Assembly (NCBI GenBank): GCA_046052145.1
Contig: JBJOMW010000007.1
Span: forward strand, 62,001 to 126,000
Length of the DNA: 64,000 bases
From: Falsiroseomonas sp046052145
GTDB lineage: Bacteria; Pseudomonadota; Alphaproteobacteria; Acetobacterales; Acetobacteraceae
Direction: 5' to 3'
The notes under the pieces are model-generated. The model did no database searches. It saw only the letters and a program-made list of their open reading frames with translations, and was not told the DNA's origin. The position numbers and the translations under genes are program-made. Numbering within the stretch: the first letter of the stretch is position 1; every line of letters starts with the position of its first letter. Below are positions 58,969 through 64,000 of the stretch, in pieces.

Positions 58969-61323
58969 ATGCCCGATTCCAGAATCTCCGACCTGCCTGC
59001 CGCCACCGCGCTCGGCGCCGCCGACCTCGCGCCCATCGTGCAAGGCAGCGGCGCCGCGGCCGAGACGCGCCGCGCGACCTTCGCGCAGATCACCGCCGCC
59101 ATGCATGCCGAGCGCATGTTCCATGTGCGCGACTTCGGCGCCGTCGGCGACGGCCTGGCCGATGACGCGGCCGCGATCCAGGCGGCGATCAACACCGCCA
59201 GCGCCGCCGGCGGCGGCATCGTCCGGCTCGGTCCGCGACGCTACCGCGCCATCGCCGCCGAGATCGTCGTGCAGGAGAATGTCGCGCTCGAAGGGCCGGT
59301 CTTTCCCGGCGGGCAGCGGCCCGGCGCCAATTACAGCGCAGTGCCGGGCACCATCCTGCTCGATCCGTCACGCACCGTGCGGGTGATGCGCGGCGCCACG
59401 TTGCGACGCGTTGCGCTGATCCGCGACGGGCTTGGCGCGCCGCCGACCACCCTGCGCGCGGCCATCAACCTCCGCGCCGCCATGGCCGGCACGGCGATCA
59501 CCATCGGCAACGGCTCTGGCACGCATCATGATGCGCTGGTCGAGGATGTGCTGGTGCTGGGCTTCGACCTGGCACTGCGTGCCGACAACACCCAGCGGCT
59601 CGGCATCCGCCGCCTGCGCGGCGACAACCGCAACGGCATCTGGCTGACGCGCAGCTCCGACATCACGCGCATCCACGACGTGCATTTCTGGCCCTTCCTG
59701 ACCGGCAGCCTCGCGAACATCTCGATCGTGGAGGCGCCGATCGCCGCCGTCGCCAACAACGGCGCCGGGCTCATCCGCGTCACCACATCCGTCCCGCACA
59801 ACCTGGCCACCGGTGACCTCGTCAACATCTACGGCGTGAATGGCGTCGTGGCGGCGAATACGCGGGCCACGGCGACGGTGGTGGACGCGACCCGGATCGA
59901 CTTGCAGGGCACCAGCTTCGCCGGAAGCCATACTGGCGGCGGCACGCTCGCGGTCTGGAACAACCGCCGGCTCGGCACCGCCTTCCGTATCGAGACCAGC
60001 GATGTCGCGGAATGCGTGAACTGCTTCTGCTACGGCTACAATGTCGGCTTCGAGCTCGGCGATGGCGCGCAATCGATCCAGCTTGGCAATTGCAGCGTGG
60101 ACGACCTGCCGGCGCTGCGAGATCCGCTGACGACCGGCGCCTTGATCCGCGGCAGCGCCTTCCGCACCAAATGGGTCGGCGGCTTCATCAGCGCCATGGC
60201 CACCGCGATCCGGGTGAACTCGACCGCGGTGAGCGCCGGCGACACCCAATTCGTCGGCGTTATGGTGGGCGGCGGCGGCGCGGGCCGCACGGTCGAGGTG
60301 CTCGATGGCGGCGCAACCCTGGTCGCCTGCGATCTGCCATCGGCCAGCATCTATCTCGGCAGCGGCGGCGACGCGCTGGCGGTCATCGCCTGCGACACGC
60401 GCAGCGCCAGCTTCAACGGCCAGGCGGCGGCGGATCTCGCGCGCATAGCCCTGGTCGGCAACCGCGCGCAGGCTGCGCGCTCCTCCCCCGACCAGGCCAG
60501 CACGCTGCTGGCCCCGCGTTCCGCCAGCCTCGGGGCCAGTCTCGATCTTGCAAACCAGACAGGCGCGGTTGCCTATTCCATCGCGCTAGGCGCCGGCGCG
60601 CTGGCGCCGCTGCAGCTTGGCGGCAACGTCGCCAGCAACCCCAATGGCGGCGTGGTCTTCGGCGCCGCATCCGCCATGACGGCGCCGATGGACGTCACGC
60701 TGCGCCGCGCCTCCGCGAGCCCGGCCGCGAATCATGTGCTCGGCCAGCTGAACTTCAGCGGCAATAATGCGAGCGGGGCGGAGACGATCTTCGCCCGCGC
60801 CGGCGGCATCAGCGAGACGGTGACCACCGGCAGCGAGGCCGGCGCCTTCGTGGTCGAGACGCGCAGCGGCGGCGCCCTCGGCGAAAGGCTGCGCGTTGCG
60901 GCGAATGGTACTGTCACGCTCACCGGCCAGATGGTGCTGCCCGCCGACCCGACGGCCACCCACCACGCCGCGCGCAAGGGCTATGTGGACGCCCAGTTCA
61001 CCAGCCGGCGGCTGCCGGTGGTGCCGGCCGCGGCCGCCACGCCGCTGACGCTCCTCAACCACAATGCGCGCCTCATCAGCGCGAATGCCGGCACGACGCT
61101 GTCCATCGACTGGGCGGCGACAGGCGACGGCTTCTCCTGCCTCGTCGCCAACCGCACGGCCGCCGACCTCGCCATCACGATGACCGGCTTCACCGGCACG
61201 ACGCCGACCAACCCCGAGGGCATGACGCGGATCCGCGCGGGCGGCCTGGCGACGCTGCTGGCCTTCAGCCCCGATGGGGGCGCCACGCGGCTTCTGATGC
61301 TCACCGGCGCCGTGGCGCCCTGA
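58969..61323 (+). CDS. Phage tail-fibre/spike-like protein with pectate-lyase fold
   Basis: A 784-residue protein. The N-terminal SRISDLPAATALGAADLAPIVQG (residues 4-26) is a tail-fibre attachment signature. Residues about 51-75 (FHVRDFGAVGDGLADDAAAIQAAI) open a right-handed beta-helix of the Pectate_lyase_3 type. A TTSVPHNLATGDLVNIYGVNG module follows near 268-290, beta-rich spike repeats near 330-500, and LPADPTATHHAARKGYVDAQF near 655-676, typical of fibre C-termini. It has no signal peptide, as expected for a phage particle component. Suggested role: receptor- or polysaccharide-binding fibre of a phage-like particle. Host-like GC and codon use. Confidence 0.85.
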   Translation: MPDSRISDLPAATALGAADLAPIVQGSGAAAETRRATFAQITAAMHAERMFHVRDFGAVGDGLADDAAAIQAAINTASAAGGGIVRLGPRRYRAIAAEIVVQENVALEGPVFPGGQRPGANYSAVPGTILLDPSRTVRVMRGATLRRVALIRDGLGAPPTTLRAAINLRAAMAGTAITIGNGSGTHHDALVEDVLVLGFDLALRADNTQRLGIRRLRGDNRNGIWLTRSSDITRIHDVHFWPFLTGSLANISIVEAPIAAVANNGAGLIRVTTSVPHNLATGDLVNIYGVNGVVAANTRATATVVDATRIDLQGTSFAGSHTGGGTLAVWNNRRLGTAFRIETSDVAECVNCFCYGYNVGFELGDGAQSIQLGNCSVDDLPALRDPLTTGALIRGSAFRTKWVGGFISAMATAIRVNSTAVSAGDTQFVGVMVGGGGAGRTVEVLDGGATLVACDLPSASIYLGSGGDALAVIACDTRSASFNGQAAADLARIALVGNRAQAARSSPDQASTLLAPRSASLGASLDLANQTGAVAYSIALGAGALAPLQLGGNVASNPNGGVVFGAASAMTAPMDVTLRRASASPAANHVLGQLNFSGNNASGAETIFARAGGISETVTTGSEAGAFVVETRSGGALGERLRVAANGTVTLTGQMVLPADPTATHHAARKGYVDAQFTSRRLPVVPAAAATPLTLLNHNARLISANAGTTLSIDWAATGDGFSCLVANRTAADLAITMTGFTGTTPTNPEGMTRIRAGGLATLLAFSPDGGATRLLMLTGAVAP

Positions 61324-61374
61324 TCCGCTGAACGCCAGAGCCGATCCGCCGATTCCAGCCGAAGGACGCCCCGC

Positions 61375-61749
61375 ATGACCGACCTGACCGACCACGCCAA
61401 GAACCTGCTGGGCCGCGCGCTGTGCGGGCGCAGCCCCACCCTGCCGAGCGCCGCCTGGGCCGCGCTCGGCACAGGGGGGGCGGATGCCACGGGGATCACG
61501 GGCGAACCGGCCGGCAACGGCTATGCGCGCCAGCGCGTGACCTTCACGGGCACCGGCGCGCAGCGCAATCTTTCGGCAATCACATTCGCATTCACGACAT
61601 CCATCGGCACGGTGTCGCACCTTGGGCTGTTCGATGCGGCAACGGGTGGCAATCCGCTCACCTGGGCGCCGCTCTCCGCCCCCGTCACGGTGGCGGGGCC
61701 CGGCACGATCACCATCGCCGCCGACGCCCTGACGATCACCCCTGGGTAG
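61375..61749 (+). CDS. Phage tail-like protein, 124 residues
   Basis: Third gene of the cassette. The sequence resembles small tail/decoration proteins of alphaproteobacterial phages: GYARQRVTFTGTGAQRNLSAITF, then GTVSHLGLFDAATGGNPLTWAPL and TVAGPGTITIAADAL. It is 51 bp after the fibre gene on the same strand and so probably in the same operon. Its exact role is not known. Confidence 0.7.
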   Translation: MTDLTDHAKNLLGRALCGRSPTLPSAAWAALGTGGADATGITGEPAGNGYARQRVTFTGTGAQRNLSAITFAFTTSIGTVSHLGLFDAATGGNPLTWAPLSAPVTVAGPGTITIAADALTITPG

Positions 61750-61760
61750 CAAGCCTGCCC

Positions 61761-61775
61761 AACACTTCGCGTGTT
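61761..61775. promoter_or_regulatory. AACAC-N5-GTGTT dyad before the FNR gene
   Basis: AACAC (61761-61765) and GTGTT (61771-61775) with a 5-nt centre, 12 bp after the tail gene and 67 bp before the regulator. It may be a small hairpin or an operator. It is not an FNR box (TTGAT-N4-ATCAA). Confidence 0.3.
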
Positions 61776-61842
61776 ATCGTCCTTGAAGCCGAGCGTGGCG
61801 GTCGGATAGCGTCGCCATGTCGGGGTTGGGGAGAGAGACGGG

Positions 61843-62589
61843 GTGAACCCGTTGGACGCGGCACGTCGCGTGGCGCGCGAAGCGCTGGGCGAGGGCGAGA
61901 TCTGTGGCACCTGCGGGTCCCGGGTCGCGGGGCTCTGCCGTCCGCTGGACGCGGCGAGCCTCGACGATGTCCTGGCCGAAGCCGAGCAGATGACCTTCGC
62001 CCCGCGCGACATGCTGTTCCAGGAAGGCGACCGGGCGGGTCATGTCTTCACCCTGGTCCAGGGCACGGCGAAGCTGACTCGCCTGCTGCCGGACGGGCGG
62101 GAGCAGGTGCTCGGCTTCCGCTTCGCTGGCGACGTGCTGGGCTATACCGGCGCCGAGCGCTACCCCTTCGCCGCGCAGCTGCTGACGCCGGCGCATCTCT
62201 GCCGGCTGGAGCGCAAGCGCCTGGACCAGCTGCTGCGCCGCTACCCGGCCTTGGAACGCCGGCTGCTCGATCTCTGCGTGCAGGAACTGGCGGCGACGCA
62301 GGACCAGCTCGTCACCGTCGGCCGCCGCACCGCGGAGGCGCGGGTCGCCGCCTTCCTGCTCTCCCTCGCCGAGGCGGGGCAGCGCCGCCATCAGCTGGGT
62401 TCGGTGCTCGACATGCCGATGACGCGGAGCGACATCGCCGATTTCCTTGGCCTGACGCTTGAGACGGTGAGCCGGACGCTGACCGCCTTCCGCCGGCGCG
62501 GCTGGGTGCGCGAACCCGCCCATGGCCGCATCGAGATCCTGCGGCGCGAGGCCCTGACCGAGCTGACCGACGGGGCCGCGGAGCCCTGA
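61843..62589 (+). CDS. FNR/CRP-family oxygen-sensing regulator
   Basis: A 248-residue regulator. The N-terminal cluster is C21-x2-C24-x7-C32 plus C120 (AHLCRLERK), the four ligands of an oxygen-labile [4Fe-4S] centre as in FnrL. The cyclic-nucleotide-like barrel spans about 38-155 (FQEGDRAGHVFTLVQGTAKL). The helix-turn-helix near 200-220, RSDIADFLGLTLETVSRTL, has the E-x2-SR recognition set of FNR, so it should bind TTGAT-N4-ATCAA. It probably switches anaerobic or microaerobic genes. The start is GTG at 61843 with GGGGAGAG upstream. Confidence 0.93.
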   Translation: MNPLDAARRVAREALGEGEICGTCGSRVAGLCRPLDAASLDDVLAEAEQMTFAPRDMLFQEGDRAGHVFTLVQGTAKLTRLLPDGREQVLGFRFAGDVLGYTGAERYPFAAQLLTPAHLCRLERKRLDQLLRRYPALERRLLDLCVQELAATQDQLVTVGRRTAEARVAAFLLSLAEAGQRRHQLGSVLDMPMTRSDIADFLGLTLETVSRTLTAFRRRGWVREPAHGRIEILRREALTELTDGAAEP

Positions 62590-62633
62590 GGGCGGCGCTG
62601 GACGCGGGCGGGGCGGCACGTCAGATAGGCGCC

Positions 62634-64000
62634 ATGACCGAGAACCCGCTGCTCGCGACATGGACCACGCCCTTCGGCGTGCCGCCCTTCGACCGCATCC
62701 GGGAGGAGCACTTCCCCCCGGCCTTCGACGCCGCCATGGCCGCCCAGCGCGCGGAATACGCCGCGATCGCCGCGGACCCCGCGCCGCCGTCCTTCGCCAA
62801 CACGATCGAGGCGCTGGAGCGCGCGGGCGGCCTGCTGAACCGCGTCGCCGCCACCTTCTTCAACCTCGCCGGCAGCCGCGCCACCGACGCGCTGCAGGCG
62901 GTCGAGCGCGACATCGCGCCGCTTCTGGCGCGGCACAACATGCAGCTCGCGCTAGACCCCGGCATCTTCCGCCGCGTTGCCGATCTGCATGCGCGGCGCG
63001 GATCGCTCAGCCTCGACCCCGACCAACTCCGGCTGCTGGAGCGCACGCATATGAGCCTGGTGCGCTGCGGCGCCGCGCTGAATGAGGACGCGCGGGCACA
63101 ACTGACGGAGATCTCCTCGCGCCTCGCCACGCTGCACACGCGCTTCGGCCAGAATGTGCTGGCCGATGAGAACGCATGGCACATGGCATTGGCGGAGCAC
63201 GACCTCGACGGCCTGCCGGATTTCGCCCGCGCCGCCGCGCGCCAGGCGGCGGCGGAACGCGGGATCGCGGGCTATGCCATCACCCTGGCCCGTTCCTCGG
63301 TCGAACCCTTCCTCACCTTCTCCACGCGCCGCGATCTGCGCGAGACGGCCTGGCGCGCCTGGGTCGCGCGCGGGGCGCTGCACCCAGAGCGCGACAACGC
63401 AACACTGGTGCGCGAAATCCTGGCGCTGCGCGCGGAGCGTGCGCGGCTGCTGGGCGCCGCCGACCACGCGGAATATCGCCTCGCCGACACCATGGCCGGC
63501 CATCCGGACGCGGCCGAGGCGCTGCTGCGGGCTGCCTGGGAACCGGCGAAGCGCCGCGCCGCCGAAGAACGCGCCGAGCTTGCGGCGCTGGCCCGCGCCG
63601 CAGGCCATGACGGCGCCGTCGAGGCCTGGGACTGGCGCTTCTGGGCCGAGCGCGCGCAGAAGGCGAAGCACGATTTCGACGGCGCCGCGCTCAAGCCCTA
63701 TCTGGAGTTGGAGGCGATGCTGCGCGCGCTGTTCGACACGGCGCGCCGCCTGTTCGGCATCACGCTCGAGGAACGCGCCGACATCCCCGTCTATCATCCC
63801 GACGTCCGCGCCTTCGAGGTGAAGGACGCGGCGGGTGGGCATGTCGGTGTCTTCCTGCTCGACAATTTCGCCCGTGCGGAGAAGCGCTCGGGCGCCTGGA
63901 TGAGCAGCTACCGCGTCGCGGATTCGCTCGATGGCCGCGTGGCGCCGATCATCGTCAACAACAACAATCTGGCGAAATCTGCGCCGACGCTGCTGTCCTG
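62634..64000 (+). CDS. dcp: M3-family peptidyl-dipeptidase, Dcp-like (C-terminal part off the window)
   Basis: The first 455 residues of a metallopeptidase of the M3 family. The N-terminal NPLLATWTTPFGVPPFDRIR, then HFPPAFDAAMAAQRAEYAAIA, SFANTIEALERAGGLL and LLERTHMSLVRCGAALNEDA follow E. coli Dcp closely. The HExxH zinc site lies beyond the right edge, so activity cannot be confirmed. Dcp removes dipeptides from peptide C-termini in the cytoplasm or periplasm; OpdA/PrlC is the nearest alternative. The ATG at 62634 is the only good start. Confidence 0.9.
   Translation, partial: MTENPLLATWTTPFGVPPFDRIREEHFPPAFDAAMAAQRAEYAAIAADPAPPSFANTIEALERAGGLLNRVAATFFNLAGSRATDALQAVERDIAPLLARHNMQLALDPGIFRRVADLHARRGSLSLDPDQLRLLERTHMSLVRCGAALNEDARAQLTEISSRLATLHTRFGQNVLADENAWHMALAEHDLDGLPDFARAAARQAAAERGIAGYAITLARSSVEPFLTFSTRRDLRETAWRAWVARGALHPERDNATLVREILALRAERARLLGAADHAEYRLADTMAGHPDAAEALLRAAWEPAKRRAAEERAELAALARAAGHDGAVEAWDWRFWAERAQKAKHDFDGAALKPYLELEAMLRALFDTARRLFGITLEERADIPVYHPDVRAFEVKDAAGGHVGVFLLDNFARAEKRSGAWMSSYRVADSLDGRVAPIIVNNNNLAKSAPTLLS

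Noticed and set aside
57992..64000. Right end as a prophage
   Set aside because: Only three tail-like genes are present. There is no integrase, capsid, terminase, lysis gene or att repeat, and the flanks are normal host genes.

Overview
The window is GC-rich (about 70% by eye), densely coded, chromosomal DNA from an alphaproteobacterium. An Acetobacteraceae/Roseomonas-like member of the Rhodospirillales is the best guess. The evidence is a CcrM-type GANTC methyltransferase, a meso-DAP type dcw cluster in alphaproteobacterial order, a GlnK-AmtB pair behind a sigma-54-like promoter, a UbiH-family hydroxylase, an FNR with a C-x2-C-x7-C cluster, and the gene repertoire as a whole. The genus is inference. 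No rRNA, tRNA, transposase, integrase or CRISPR array was seen.

Layout. 1-4616 (minus): dciA, a DsbA-like thiol oxidoreductase, and smc running off the left edge. 4619-6694 (plus): mutY and an M48 metallopeptidase. 6731-11274 (minus): a uracil-DNA glycosylase, a lytic transglycosylase, moaB and ccrM. 11362-13026 (plus): ETF-ubiquinone oxidoreductase. 13188-14297 (minus): a radical SAM protein. 14372-16792 (plus): two small glycosyltransferase-family proteins, an unknown gene and rnhB. 16799-18094 (minus): a UbiH-like hydroxylase. 18316-20044 (plus): glnK-amtB, then arfB, a small unknown gene, an SDR and a YidB-like gene.

22880-47764 (plus) is an almost unbroken division and cell-wall cluster: mraZ-rsmH-ftsL-ftsI-murE-murF-mraY-murD-ftsW-murG-murC-murB-ddl-ftsQ-ftsA-ftsZ, then lpxC-bamD-recN-ligA. 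Most junctions are 1-14 nt overlaps. The main break is after ftsZ, where an intrinsic terminator lies at 41950-41983. The cluster covers synthesis of the UDP-MurNAc-pentapeptide, lipid I and II, the septal synthase pair FtsW/FtsI and the Z-ring, followed by lipid A and outer-membrane assembly genes and DNA repair genes.

47808-54016: a small membrane protein, a probable haloacetate/fluoroacetate dehalogenase (plus), then on the minus strand two aminotransferases, two GNAT proteins, a DinB-like protein and a lipoprotein. 54060-57991 (minus): a complete putrescine ABC importer, potF-potG-potH-potI. 58248-61749 (plus): an orphan three-gene phage tail-fibre-like cassette with its own candidate promoter. 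61843-64000 (plus): an FNR-type regulator and the start of a Dcp-like M3 peptidase cut by the right edge.

Most notable: (i) SMC arms built from 90-residue repeats with the same 270-nt period on both sides of the hinge; (ii) the orphan tail-fibre cassette; (iii) a dehalogenase keeping the whole fluoroacetate dehalogenase residue set; (iv) exact 10-bp-period repeats upstream of mraZ; (v) GANTC sites in the ccrM leader; (vi) an operator-like cluster of GGCAA half-sites beside glnK; (vii) tandem GCAA-loop hairpins after amtB.
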